A stretch of 22,329 nt of DNA from Willaertia magna (GCA_902984215.1 CADWAF010001441.1:1-22329), one strand, 5' to 3'; shown: positions 1 to 10,682, numbered from the stretch's first letter. The notes: generated by a model from the letters alone, not told the origin. A program made the numbers and translations.

Positions 1-1
1 A

Positions 2-1462
2 GTTTACAAAGCATTTTTATTAAATGATAACAAATTAGCGATTGAAATGGAATATTTAAATTTTGGAAATTTATTAAATTTAATTAATAACAAAAGTTAT
101 TTACCAGAAAATTTAATTTACAAAATTTTACAACAAGCCCGTGACTCTTTAAAATATTTAAAAGAAAATGAAGTTATCCATAGATATATTTGCTTTAGGA
201 GTTGTTTTATATAGATTAATGTCATTTGATTTAATTACTGATATTGGAAGATTATTTTATAGTTTTAATGAACAAACTATTAAAGATTTAATTATTAATA
301 ATATTAAAAATAACGAAAATGTTAAATATTCAGATAAATTAATTAATTTAATTTTAAAAATGTTAGAAAAAGATTCTATTGAAAGATTTAATGCTGAAAA
401 AATTTTAAATGAAATTTTAAATACTGAAAATAATTTAAATGTAAATAAAAATTTACAAAGTTTACAAAATATTTATGATGATAAATTTATATTAATGAAT
501 GAAAAAAAAAAATTATAATTGATGAAAATTATAACGAAAAACAAATTTTAGATTATGTTAAAACAAATAATAATAATTTAACAATAAATCAAAATTTACA
601 AAATGAATTTGCAAGTTGTAAAAAAAATTTATTTGGATTTTCAAATAAATTTGAGTATGTTAGTCAATTTGGTTCTTTAGGAAGTGGAAATAATCAATTT
701 GATTGACCAGCGGATATTTTAATTGATAATGATTTAATTTATATTGTTGATTTAAATAATAAAAGAATTTCTTTATTTAATTTGGAAAATAATCAATTTA
801 TAAAACAATTTAATTTAAATTTTAGACCAAGTTGTATTAAATTAGATAAAACAAATGATACTTTATTAATTGGTGACAGAGATTACAATGTTATTTATAG
901 ATTTAATAAAAATTTTGAAATATTACAACAATATGGAAATAATAATGAAAATAAAAGTACTTTTTATTCAATTACAGGAATAGAAATAGATGAAAGTAAT
1001 GGAAATATATTTATTTGTTATTTTAATGATAAAAAAGTACAAATTTTAACAAAAGATTTTAAATTGATTAAAGAATTTACAAATAATATGAAGAGACCAT
1101 GTGATATTTTATTAAATAAAAAAAAGAATGAATTAATTATAAGTGATTTATATTGTATTACAAAATTTACAAAAGATGGTCAATTTATTAAATCAATTGG
1201 AAAAGAAGGAAATCGAAAAGGTGAATTTAATTGTCTAAAAGGAATTATTTATAATATTGTAAATAATCAATATATTATTTGTGATTTTAGAAATCATAGA
1301 ATTCAAATATTTAATGAAAATTTTGCATTTATTAAATCTTTTGGAAGTAAAGGAAATAATCAAAATGAATTTAATTATCCAACTAATTTAGCCATTAATT
1401 ATAAAAATGGCCAGATTTATATTGTTGATAAAGATAATTATTGTATTAAAATTTATAAATAA
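2..1462 (+). pseudogene. Kinase-NHL pseudogene, copy C (5' end outside window)
   Basis: Decayed paralogue of the intact kinase-NHL gene at 17985-19976. The sequence opens inside the kinase N-lobe (VYKAFLLN, AIEMEYLNFGN) and runs to the catalytic-loop start (NEVIH) near 180. There a deletion of roughly 65 codons removes HRD, DFG and APE and joins straight to subdomain IX (DIFALGVVLYRL) in another frame. A run of 11 A at 502-512 shifts the frame again and leads to a TAA at 516-518. Reading resumes in the Asn-rich linker, then a TGA at 704-706 replaces the Trp seen at the matching blade position of paralogues (QFD-stop-P). From about 710 the NHL propeller is open to the TAA at 1462; its last 226 codons (from 782) have no defect. 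No catalytic activity is possible. An NHL-only product is conceivable but I see no promoter supporting it. Confidence 0.85.
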
Positions 1463-1989
1463 ACATATATTTTTTTATTTCTATTTTCACAATAAAAAAT
1501 TTTATTTCCAAGCCGTTTACAAATTTAAAAAAACAATCTACTTCCGATAGATCAATAATTATGTTGTAATTGCTTTGTTTTTTCGAATTAATAAATTTTT
1601 TTTAATTAAAAAATGATTTTAAATTTAATTTTTGTTATTAGTTTTTATCCAAAATAATTAGAAATATAATATTAAAGATTATATTATAAAAATAAATTTA
1701 ATATTTAAGAAAAAAGTTTATGTCCCCCAAAATCACACCCCTGAACTTCTAAATTTTTTTCAATAGAAACCTCACGCAAACCAAGAACAAATTGAATTAT
1801 ACTTAGAACAGACATTGAAACTGTTCTCGAATCACTCTTGTCATCTTACAATCTAATATATTAGCTGTTAATAACTTCTTTTGTTCTAGTTGACCACGTC
1901 TAACGTTTGTAAATATTTACAGAAGTTTGGTTCTTGTGTTTCGTTTAATTGCTTTAATACCATTGATTAAGCAATAAGAAAACCTTATT
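1463..1989. other. Non-coding spacer with possible coding debris
   Basis: A+T-rich DNA downstream of the NHL pseudogene. It holds one copy of the CCGATAG motif (1544-1550). From about 1740 to 1975 the base composition is less extreme, and short coding-like stretches appear on the minus strand in shifting frames, for example TQEPNFCKYLQTL and, closer to 1740, IQFVLGLREVSIEKN. I could not assign these to a family. They may be further debris of the Rpn2-bearing fragment that begins at about 1990, or of a different captured gene. Confidence 0.4.
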
Positions 1990-2600
1990 TAACAAAGTCA
2001 ACTCTATCCTTAATAACAGCAGCTCTTCTGACATCATCTGATACATCAGAAACAGCAATTTGTAAAAGTTTACGAGTGACAGAATTATTTCCAGTTCCAA
2101 TATAAGCAAGACCATACATATACATTCTTAAACCTCTAATAATCTGCGTAATTTAACATTTCATCAATTACCTTATCACTACCACTTCCCAACGTTACTA
2201 AACCCATACCAATTACAGCTGCTTTACCAAATACTGCATTATCCAAGAATAGAATATCCTTTAATTTTTCATATAATTAAACATTTCCCACAACCTTTAA
2301 TAAATATTCAGATGTGTCATTCCCTAAGTGATTAGAATGAATAATACCAAGACTAAATAATGCACTAAATTCAAGAAAATACTGAAGCAGCATTAGCATT
2401 TGTTGAAGCGTCTTTCACTTGGTAAAATATAGTTTTAAAATAGTTAAACTATCTTTATGTATAACACTTAAACTTGCAGTTGCGCTGAACTTGGACTAAT
2501 TACTTGTTTTATCTAACCTTTTCTAAATTGTCACATAAGAATTTATCTACAGTTGTACCTACATGCATATAAGCTTTTGCAGTAATTGTGAAGAATTGAA
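1990..2600 (-). pseudogene. 26S proteasome subunit Rpn2 (PSMD1) fragment, decayed
   Basis: Minus-strand translation gives an ordered series of Rpn2-like blocks: YMHVGTTVDKFLCDNLE, then SKFSATASLSVIHKDS, FSLGIIHSNHLG, LDNAVFGKAAVIGMGLVTLG, and finally [16 protein letters not shown] followed by [17 protein letters not shown]. These match the toroidal PC-repeat region of Rpn2/PSMD1, the scaffold of the 19S regulatory particle base; the [13 protein letters not shown] signature is diagnostic. The copy is dead. Frames change several times, the Trp expected before SKFSATAS is TAG, a TAA lies before LYEKLKD, and the stretch between the MLNYA and MYMYG blocks (about 60 residues in known homologues) is deleted. 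Both ends are missing. No intron boundaries could be placed, so a processed origin cannot be tested. Confidence 0.8.
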
Positions 2601-3363
2601 TTTCTTTTAAATAATAATTTGATATTATTTAAAATTTGAATATCAGTATGATTATGTAAAAAGTCTATAATTGAATATAAAAATATTAAGTAAATATTAA
2701 GCAAAATTGATTATAAATTTCAACGATTTTAATTCACTATAAAATCTCTTATTTGAATATAATTCATTGCAATATTTAATTTACTATTATTATTTATTTG
2801 TTGTTGACTTTTACTCTTGTTGATAAATTTGTTGTATTAGCAGTTAGTTTTAAACTTATGAATGTTGTTAATGAAGAATGTTGTTGTTATTATTATGAAA
2901 TTGTCTTAACACTTTTGCTGCTTACTTTCTATTCTTTCTTTTATTAGTTGTTGATAATATTACTTGTTGATTATTTGTTGTGAGATTAAATAGTTGAAAG
3001 TGTAGATAATTCTTGTATTCCCAGTGTTAACATATTAATAGTTGTAGGTGTACCAATATATCCATTACAAAATACCAATAGTTGAAGGTATTACTAAACT
3101 AAAATTAGTAAATAACCATTATTATTTGGATTAATATATTGTTGATAAATTAATTTTGCACCACTTATTAATTCATAATTAACAATTCACTTATTATTTC
3201 TAGCAGTAATTAACAATTCACTTATTAAATTTCATATTAATTGTAGCTGAAAATTTATTTAATATTAATTCCTATAAATTTATTGATATGGAACAAGATG
3301 ATTATTGACCTATCGGAATTGAATTATTTTTTTTTAAATTTTTTTTAAATTTTTTATTTTTTG

Positions 3364-3407
3364 CCAACAACATCATCTCTTGATACCATCTATTGGGATG
3401 TTGTTGG
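3364..3407. repeat. Inverted repeat (CCAACAACATC arms)
   Basis: CCAACAACATC at 3364-3374 is the exact reverse complement of GATGTTGTTGG at 3397-3407, with a 22-nt spacer. The arms can form an 11-bp stem followed by a T/A run. It lies in gene-free DNA about 50 bp past a reverse CCGATAG motif. Function unknown. Confidence 0.7.
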
Positions 3408-3964
3408 TATTTTATTTTTAAACCCTAATGATTCTATTTGATCCAAGTTGAGATCTCTACTTCAAAAAAAATAAAGAGCTGAGCTTGTAAACTTTCCAAT
3501 TTTTCCAATCAGCAAAATACCTGGAATGCTGAAATAATTGGTAAATTCTTGTTGAATTATATGTAATTTCGAATAGATTAAATTTAAATTATTAATTTAT
3601 GCTTGTTTAAGTTTATATAATTATTGTTATTTGTACTATTAATTATTGTATAACTTTTGTTATGCTGTTTTTTGTGGTTGTTGTTAAGAATTAGTTTAAA
3701 CTAGTATTTAGTATTTGTATTGTTATTATTGTTATTGCTTGAACTTTTATTACAATTCATTAAAATTGAATTTGTTGTTGTTACTATTGTTTAATGACTT
3801 TCATCATTATTTATTGTTAGTACTTTATAAATCTAGTGTTGGTGTATGCAAAGTCGTTGCCATAGATGGGTCAAAGTAATTTTGTAAGGAAGTAACGTGG
3901 GTATTGTTGTTATAAAAGTTATTTTGTAACGTAAGAATTGTTATTGATGAGGTTTATATAAATA

Positions 3965-4104
3965 AACACTCAACTTTTTACTAAGTTGGGTGCTTCTTTT
4001 TGTAAAATAACTACTTGAGAAAAGTAGCTATTTATTTTTACAACCAGCTATCTATTTTTTGTAAATAGATAGCTACAAAAACTAGCTATCAAAAACAGAT
4101 AGCT
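3965..4104. repeat. Cluster of short hairpins built on AGCTATC
   Basis: Three adjacent inverted repeats. CACTCAACTT pairs imperfectly with AAGTTGGGTG near 3967-3992. AGCTATCTATTT (4046-4057) pairs perfectly with AAATAGATAGCT (4063-4074) across a 5-nt loop. AGCTATC (4084-4090) pairs with GATAGCT (4098-4104). A related GTAGCTATTTATTTTTAC lies at 4025-4042. The shared AGCTATC word suggests local duplication of one hairpin. Confidence 0.7.
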
Positions 4105-4480
4105 AACTGCCCAAATTTTAACAAGTGACTAATAATGAATATGTGGACAATTATTTATAATTTTATTTCAAAATAATTTATTTCTATTAATTACTGTTTA
4201 ATTACAAAGTTATTTGTAATAATATATTCTAAACAAACATGAATCAATTAATTGAATAATCTTGTTGTTATTATTAAATGTTATTTACAAATTTTAAAAC
4301 AAATAATTCCGATAGTCATTATTGTTGTTAGATTTGCAGTATCGTTTTTTTATAAATGAAAGATTTTTAAAGCAAAAAAAAAGCAATTATAATTTCAATA
4401 GTTTGTTACAATAATAAAAGAATAATAAAAAACTAAAGGATGCATTAAAGAAAGATTAATGTATTTTGTTTTTAAAAATT

Positions 4481-4950
4481 TTAAAACAATTCCGATAGAT
4501 CGATAAAATCATTATTTTGTGATCTTTCTTTAAAAACAATGTTTATAAATCTTTAACTATCAATATCCTCTACTTAGTATTCATTTTTAGTAACGTTTAG
4601 AATAAATCATCAATACATTAATTATCTCGGAATCAACATTAACAACTAGTTACAAAATAATAAAGTAAAATTAGAGAGAGATAATAATTTGATGATAAAT
4701 AACTTTTAGTTATTACTCACTTGTTAAATCAATAATAATCGCACTTTACCATTTTTCACTTTATTTTGTAATGTTTTTTTTTAAATTATTTTATTATTTA
4801 TTTTTATTTCTTATACATTTTTTTCTTTCAATAATCTTCTCCATTACAGTAAATCTTTTAATAATGAAAGAGGATCATTCATTGTGATTAGAAAAAGTAA
4901 AGCAAGTTATAATTTCTTTCCTGGATAGATAATGTATGTTATTGTTGTAA
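4481..4950 (-). pseudogene. Relic of the Ser/Asn-rich gene C-terminus and 3' flank (third copy)
   Basis: Weak but collinear similarity to 6600-7250 of block A. The CCGATAG motif with its flank (4492 onward) is followed by an A+T-rich stretch. At 4740-4860 come blocks matching the conserved C-terminal coding region (CATTTTTCACTTTA, TTTTGTAATGTTTTT, AATAATCTTCTCCATT), and near 4880-4915 a block resembling 7199-7245 (CATTGTGAT...AAAGTAAAGCAAG). Frames are destroyed. This is inferred from word order only; a pairwise alignment would confirm or refute it. It suggests a third, older copy of the duplicated locus. Confidence 0.45.
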
Positions 4951-5150
4951 TTAGCTTTTTATGGAAGTATTTGTTGGAATATTTAAAGAAAAGTTATTGT
5001 CATTACTATTTGAATTGTTGCTTACATTGCTTTGTTCTTGTCTTATTTTTTTGAAAGTTAATAAATAATTATTGTCAAATTGAAAACTGTATTGTAAAGT
5101 TTGTAAATTTTTGTAAACTGAAAAACAAAGCATCTAACAAATAAGCAATC
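4951..5150 (-). repeat. Dispersed repeat R1, copy 1 (only copy with an open frame)
   Basis: The reverse complement of this segment matches R1 copies at 5800-5975, 14085-14375 and 20325-20595. Shared words include GTTTACAAAAATTTACAAAC, TTAACTTTCAAAAA, ATAAGACAA and ATTTCTTTAAATATT. Only this copy keeps a 60-codon frame (5133-4951), starting MLCFSVYKNLQTLQYSF and continuing into an Asn/Ser-rich stretch. The other copies have stops and indels in this frame. Either this is the least decayed relic of a coding exon or the frame is chance; I favour a decayed exon weakly. Confidence 0.6.
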
Positions 5151-5204
5151 ATATACAAATATTTTTACTGTTAATTTATTATTGTGTAATTATTTATTAT
5201 CTGT

Positions 5205-5600
5205 GATATAAATAGGTTTTTTTCTGTTTTTGTAAATTTTGTGAAATTTTGTAAATTAGAAAACGATCAACAAATAACAGTTTTCTTACAAGAAAATTAT
5301 AAAATAAATAAACCTAACAATTACAAAACTGTGTACATAAATTCACCATTCTCTGTCATCACAATTTCAACAAGTGACAACATAAAAATGATTAGTGATA
5401 TTAATATTGAATTATCACAGAGATTGAAAATGTAGGTCAAGGAAGTTACGGAACGGTTATGTTATAATAAAAGAAATAAATTAATTGCTGTTAAAATACC
5501 AAATGAAAATAATGTTAGTGACATAAATGAAGGATTAAAAGAAGCATTTCATTTAAAAGGATTAAAGCATGCGAATATTGTAAAAGTTTACAAATAGATT
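5205..5600 (+). pseudogene. Kinase N-terminal relic, copy D, with 5' leader
   Basis: This is the kinase-NHL promoter/leader plus the first part of the kinase N-lobe, inverted relative to blocks A and B. An ATG at 5388-5390 begins MISDINIEL, as in the intact gene. Small indels then break the G-loop region, although GGTCAAGGAAGTTACGGAAC is still readable. Reading recovers with RNKLIAVKIPNENN, INEGLKEAFHLKGLKH and NIVKVYK, and a TAG follows at once; similarity stops near 5596. The frame upstream of the ATG is open from about 5229 (for example FLQENYKINKPNNYK), so a longer ancestral N-terminus cannot be excluded. No product is expected. Confidence 0.8.
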
Positions 5601-6084
5601 GATGGGTATTTTTGAATCAAAATTTAAAATAAATGTAATTTCAAAAAAAATACGGAAAGTAATTTACTGATTTTATTAATTAATTATGCATTTTGTTTTA
5701 AAAAATTAAATTTAAAAAAATAATTGCTTTTAGTCAGTTGTATTTATGGTGGTTGTAAAAAGATTGAATTTTAGAATTAAAATATTTTACATTAAATAAA
5801 TGAAAAACAAACAGAATTTTCTGCTTTATTTTCAGTTTACAAAAATTTACAAACTTTACAATACAATTCAATTTGACAAAGGGATTAACTTTCAAAAATA
5901 AGACAAAAATAAAGCAATGTCAGCAACAATTCAAACGATAGTAATGACAGTAACATTTCTTTAAATATTTACAAACTGACATCCCAATAAATTAATTAAA
6001 TTTACAAGAAATAAAGAGAGATAATAATTAATTATTTTAACTTTTGTTATTTTGTAACCTGTATTACATGGTATTACAGAATTA
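5601..6084. other. Gene-free spacer containing repeat R1 copy 2
   Basis: A+T-rich DNA between kinase relic D and block A. R1 copy 2 occupies roughly 5800-5975 in forward orientation, with its frame destroyed by stops. Nothing else is recognisable. Confidence 0.6.
5800..5975 (+). repeat. Dispersed repeat R1, copy 2
   Basis: Shares long identical stretches with the R1 copies at 14085 and 20325 (CAGTTTACAAAAATTTACAA, ATACAATTCAATTTGACAA, GGATTAACTTTCAAAAATAA, CAGTAACATTTCTTTAAATA). It ends earlier than those two copies and lacks their TTTGTAAAACCATTTGTTCC tail. It lies about 110 bp before the left edge of block A. Confidence 0.75.
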
Positions 6085-6764
6085 TGAAATATTATTTACG
6101 ATTTTAAATTAATTAAATGTTTAATTAAATTGTTAACGATTGTCATTTTAATTCGTTTAAAATATTTATTGTTATTAATTATTGTTAAAAATTAATCATG
6201 TTGATTTTGAGAAGAATGAAAAATTGGATGAATAAAGAACAAGATAATTATTGACCTATTGGAATTGAATTATTTTTTTTAAAAATTATTTTTAAAAATT
6301 ATAATTTAACAAAAATGCATCAATTTATTTAATTAATAATTTAAATCAATAAATACTCTTCATATTTCTTTTTGAAATTAAATTTATTTTAAATTTTGAT
6401 TTAATTTAAATTTATTTAAACAAAATTAAATAATACAAACATTTAAAACAAAGATACCCATCAATTATTGTTAACATTTAAAATCAATAAATAATAATTT
6501 ATAATGTAATTTAATTATTCACACTCTGTCTCATTGCAGTGATGATTTAATTTAATTAATAAAAAATTAAAAAAGAATAAAATTTAAAAAAAAATGCAAT
6601 TAATTCTTTCCGATAGATCAATTAAAACATCATTATCTTCTTCTTTCTAATTACCATAAAGAAGAAATTCATCTTTCATTAAATAAAACTTTATAAAAAG
6701 TAATAATGAAAAACTTTTAATATCATACATTTATGTTCCATTATACTAATTTTTGAATAAACAA

Positions 6765-7940
6765 TTAATTATTATAATTTATAATGGAATATAATTTATG
6801 TAAATTCTTTAATTGTTGATATTCATCAACCTTTCTAACAAAATAACCATCTTTCACTTTATAATCATCTGTATGATATTTATTTTGTAATGTTTTTCTA
6901 AATTGTATTTCTTCAATATTTCTTTCCCTTAATAATCTTCTCCATTCTGGTAATTCTTGTAAATCTTCTAATGATCTATTCATTAATTTCTTTTCATAAA
7001 ATCTTTTATTCATTGTAATTCTATTAGGTGAATAAAACATGTTATTTCTATTACAATTATTGTTATTACTATTATTACTGTCCCCTTCTAATACTTCTTT
7101 ATTATTTAATTGAAGTGCTCTTCTTCTTCTACTACTTGAGGATTTTCTTGAAGAAGAAGATTCACCACTTAATGTAGCAACAACTGATGAAGAGGATGCA
7201 TTGTGATCATTATTATAGCTGTTTAAAGGTAAAGCAAGTTTTGGAATATTCTTTTTAAAGTGTGAACTATCAACTAAGGCAGGACGAAAAGAACTGTCAG
7301 GCAATAATAATTCTGAAGAAGAACAAGTAGATTCTTCTTCATCATGTAATGAAGGTTTATCTATATTTACAATACTATTACTATCTAATGAAGAAACTGA
7401 ACTATCTCTTCTTTCCTTGCCTTCTTCATCGTTACGATATTCATTAACAATAAATGGACTGTTGTTAGATTTGTTAAAGTCCTCAGTGTAGTGCGAATTA
7501 TTATTGTTGTTCAAACTGCCATTATTAGATGACACTACAACGTTGTGAGAGCTAGATTTAAAACTTTGATTATTGTTATTATTGCGATTGGCAGAAGATG
7601 GCGATATTAATATAGATGAGCCTTTTCTTCTTCTTGTGGAACTATTGCTTAATGAAGAAGAAGATGGAGATAGCTGTTCTTCTAATTCTTGAACTTGTTC
7701 CTCATGAAATTCATTATCTGTTAAACTTAATGAAGAATGAGTTTCATAATTAACTATACTTGATTCTAATAACATGTTATTTAATTGTTGAATTATATAT
7801 ATGAATTAACAGAAATGAATTATTAAGGGAAAGTAAAGAAATAATAAATTACCTTTTGTGATGTTATTTGAATTTAAAAGAGAATCAGTTTGATTACGTT
7901 CATCTTCTTCTTCTTCATGTCTTAATACGCTTAAATTCAT
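6765..7940 (-). CDS. Uncharacterised Ser/Asn-rich protein, two exons, intact copy
   Basis: Exon 1 is 7940-7853 and exon 2 is 7765-6765, joined by an 87-nt intron; the spliced product is 362 residues. The splice is supported three ways: GTAATTT donor and TTATTAG acceptor, phase-1 joining that keeps the frame, and the same structure in the paralogue. The N-terminus is MNLSVLRHEEEEDERN. Residues ~30-270 are low complexity (Ser, Asn, acidic runs; basic clusters STRRRKGSS and SSRRRRALQL). The last ~80 residues are dense and conserved between copies, with LEDLQELPEWRRLLRERNIE, YHTDDYKVKDGYFVRK and LKNLHKLYSIINY. I do not recognise the family; the basic clusters hint at nuclear or RNA-related location, which is inference. 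No signal peptide or membrane segment is seen. A kinase-NHL gene lies upstream on the same strand. The ATG at 7775 is an alternative start only if the intron is not real. Confidence 0.8.
7766..7852 (-). other. Spliceosomal intron in the Ser/Asn-rich gene (block A)
   Basis: An 87-nt, A+T-rich, phase-1 intron. It starts GTAATTTATTA after an AAAAG exon end and finishes TTATTAG before AATCAAGTATAG. Splicing creates a GAA codon and joins the Glu-rich exon 1 to exon 2 in frame. The intron at 16928-17025 in block B has the same ends but is 98 nt long, as expected for faster-changing intron sequence between two coding exons. Confidence 0.8.
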
Positions 7941-8716
7941 CTTGTTTATTCAAAGTAGCAAGTGAAAAATAAATGTAAAGCAAGGGAAGGCTTTTATTTT
8001 TTTAAAATAATTTTTTTTATAAAAATCTGTAAATTTTATAGAATAGTAATTGTTTTGAGGCCTGAAAATGTTAAGGTTTATTTAATTGTTAAACTTGAAA
8101 AGTCATTTTATTATAAAAATAAAATTAAAAAACAATTCAAAAAGAACATAAAAACTTCTTCAAAACATATTACACTTTTTATTCACAGAAATATTATAGT
8201 TACAAATATGGAATTCTAAATTTTTATTGAACAAATATTTGTTTACTTTTTAAGGCAAATTAAAAAGATAATAAACAAATAAAGTTAGTTTTGATAATAT
8301 TGTATGGGCTTAATTAGTAAATTTTGAATTAAATTAATTTATTACAATCGATAATCTTTTACAATTTTATATTTTTTCTTCTAATTCAATGAACAAATTT
8401 AATTAAAAAAGTTGTTTAATTTTCTGTTACATTATCTAGATTATTCAATTTTAACAATTAGTTGGCTGTTATTTGAAATTAAAATTTTTGAATATCATTT
8501 TGTAAACTTTAAATTTTAATTTTGCAATAAATTCATTTTACTATTTTTTAAAATAATTTCATTTTCAAATTGTCTATTCTTAAATTTTTAAAATCATTTT
8601 GTAAAGTTATCTATTTATTTGTTTCCCAATTCATCAATTATCTCTAAAAAATCAATCCAATAACAATTTTTGTAAAAAAAGAGAAATAAAATAATTAAAA
8701 AAAATAAATTTATTCT
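7941..8716. other. Intergenic region between the two block A genes
   Basis: About 100 bp upstream of the ATG of the Ser/Asn-rich gene (minus strand) is almost identical in block B and includes the sense word CCTTCCCTTGCTTTAC and a long T/A tract. It is the likely core promoter. Farther away, 8040-8220 has a short plus-strand frame conserved in both blocks (LRPENVKVYLIVKLE, KKQFKKNIKTSS). From 8220 to 8700 is the 3' flank of the kinase gene with nothing recognisable. Confidence 0.5.
8049..8219 (+). other. Short conserved open frame, possibly a gene remnant
   Basis: The translated stretch VLRPENVKVYLIVKLE...YYKNKIKKQFKKNIKTSS reads open here and again at 17309-17509 in block B. Substitutions such as K/N and T/K occur, and the two frames end differently (NMEF against NIVNSKFLLNKYLFTF). 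There is no clear start codon: the open frame in block A extends upstream into a low-complexity T-rich stretch. It may be the remnant of an exon, or simply non-coding DNA copied with the block. I do not recognise it. Confidence 0.3.
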
Positions 8717-10678
8717 TTATTTATAAATTTTAATACAATCATTATCTGTATCAACAATATAAAGTTGTCCTGTTTTATAATTAATGGTCAAATTTCTCGG
8801 CCAATTAAATTCATTTTGACCATTTCCTTCTTTTCCAAAAGATTTAATAAATTCAAAATTTTCATTAAATATTTGAATTCTATAATTATATCCATCACAA
8901 ATAATGTATTGATTATTTACAATATCATAAATAAATCCTCTTGGACGAATAAATTCACTTTCTTTATTTCCATATTTTCCAATTGATTTAATAAATTGAC
9001 CATCTTTTGTAAATATTTTAATACAATCACCCCAACAATCACTTATAATTAATTCATTCTTTTCATTATTTAATAAAATATCCCATGGTCCTTTTAAATT
9101 ATTTGTAAATTCTGTAATTAATTTAAAATCTTTGGTTAAAATTTGTACTTTTTTATCATCATAATTACAAATAAATATATTTCCATTACTTTCATCAACT
9201 TCTATTCCTGTAATTGAAACATATTCACTTTTATTTCCATTATTATTTCCATATTGTTGTAATAATTTAAAATTTTTATTAAATCTATAAATAACATTGT
9301 AATATCTATCACCAATTAATAAAGTATCATTTGTTTTATCTAATTTAATACAACTTGGTTCAAAATTTAAATTAAATTGTTTTATAAATTGATTATTTTC
9401 TAAATTAAATATTACAATTCTTTCATTATTTGTATCAACAATATAAATTAAATCATTATCAATTAAAATATCCATTGGATAATAAAACTGATCATTTCTT
9501 TCAACTTCTTTACCGCCACCAAAAATATAATTTAAAAAACTTGTCTTTTTAATTTTAAAAGAATCAATTTTTTCAACAAATTCAAATTTATTTGAAAATC
9601 CAATTAATTTAGTTTCATTCTTAATTTTAAATTTATCTTCTTTAAAACTTTGTAAATTTTTATTTAAATTCTTTTCATTATTTGCAATTTTATTTTGTAA
9701 ATTTTCATTTACTATTAAATTATCATTATTAGTTTTAACATAATTTAAAATTTGTTCTTCATTATAATTTTCATCAATTTTAATTAATTTGTTTTCTTTT
9801 ATATTTTTAAGTTTATTTTCTTCATTAATATTTTGTAAATTATGATCTTTAATTAAATTTGTTTCACTATTTAAAATTTCATTTAAAATTTGTTCAGCAT
9901 TATATCTAATTATTAAATCTCTTTCTAACATTTTTAAAATTAAATTAATTAATTTATCTGAATATTTAACATTTTTATTTTTCTTTATATTTTCAATTAA
10001 TACGTCTTTTACTTTTTGATCTTTCTTTTCAAATTTATAAAATTGACTAATGTCACTTTCTAAATCTAAAGACATTAATCTATATAAAATTACTCCTAAG
10101 GCATATACATCTGATTTAAATGAATATAAAATATTATTATTATTTAAATTTAATAATTCTGGTGCTAAAAATCCAAGTGTTCCAGCTAATGTATTAGTTT
10201 TAGTGCTATTTATGTTTTTAATTAATCCAAAATCAATTAAAACAATTTCTATTTCTTCTTTTTTTAAATCTAAATGTTTAATAACAATATTATTTAAATT
10301 TAAATCTCTGTGAACCACTTCATTTTCTTCTAAATATTGTAATGCACCACAAGTTTGTTGTAAAATTTTATAAATTAAATTTTCTGATAAATTAATTTTA
10401 TTATTAATTAAATTTAATAAATTTCCAAAATTTAAATATTCCATTTCAATCGCTAACTTGTTGCCATTTAATAAAAATGCTTTGTAAACTTTTACAATAT
10501 TTGAATGATTTAATCCTTTTAAATGAAAAGCCTCTTCAAATCCTTCATTTATATCTTGAACATCTTTTACGTCAATAATTTTAACAGCAACTAATTTCTT
10601 TCTTTTATTTTTACATTTATAAACCGTTCCGTAACTTCCTTGACCTATATGTTCAATTTCTGTATATCCTTCATTTTT
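8717..10678 (-). pseudogene. Kinase-NHL gene, block A copy, start codon lost
   Basis: The frame is fully open from 10702 to the TAA at 8717 and aligns along its whole length with the intact copy B. It encodes the G-loop (GQGSYGTVYK), VAVK lysine, HRDLNLNN, IDFGL, GTLGFLAPE, SDVYALGVILYRL, an Asn/Lys-rich linker and six NHL blades ending CIKIYK. What is missing is the beginning. Relative to copy B about 85 bp are deleted just upstream of the KNEGYTEIE codons, removing the ATG and MISDINIELL. A stop (TAA, 10705-10703) lies only nine codons upstream, and the ATG near 10674 is out of frame. The first in-frame ATG (10444) would give 575 residues lacking the G-loop and ATP-binding lysine, hence a dead kinase with an intact propeller. 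An unseen upstream exon could rescue it. The otherwise clean frame says the loss is recent. Confidence 0.75.
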
Positions 10679-10682
10679 GTTG

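Larger units (their letters stand above)
2601..4480. other. Gene-free A+T-rich region with hairpins
   Basis: No reading frame of interest on either strand. From about 2780 to 3830 the top strand is rich in TTG/TTA/TTAT triplets (GTTGTTATTATT-like runs), which may be decayed Asn/Gln-codon repeats of a minus-strand gene, but no family is recognisable. It contains an inverted repeat at 3364-3407, a cluster of small hairpins at 3965-4104, two CCGATAG motifs (reverse 3310-3316, forward 4309-4315) and no other structure I can support. Confidence 0.6.

Noticed and set aside
3364..4104. CRISPR array or rho-independent terminators
   Set aside because: The hairpins are few, irregularly spaced and unlike each other in size, and the window is eukaryotic.
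8765..8986. 73-codon plus-strand frame inside the block A kinase-NHL gene
   Set aside because: It is antisense to conserved NHL codons and has low-complexity Ile/Ser/Lys composition; a shadow of the real frame.
10050..10313. 87-codon plus-strand frame, also seen at 19303-19566
   Set aside because: Both lie antisense to the kinase C-lobe and are preserved only because the kinase is. The sense frame has all the family motifs.
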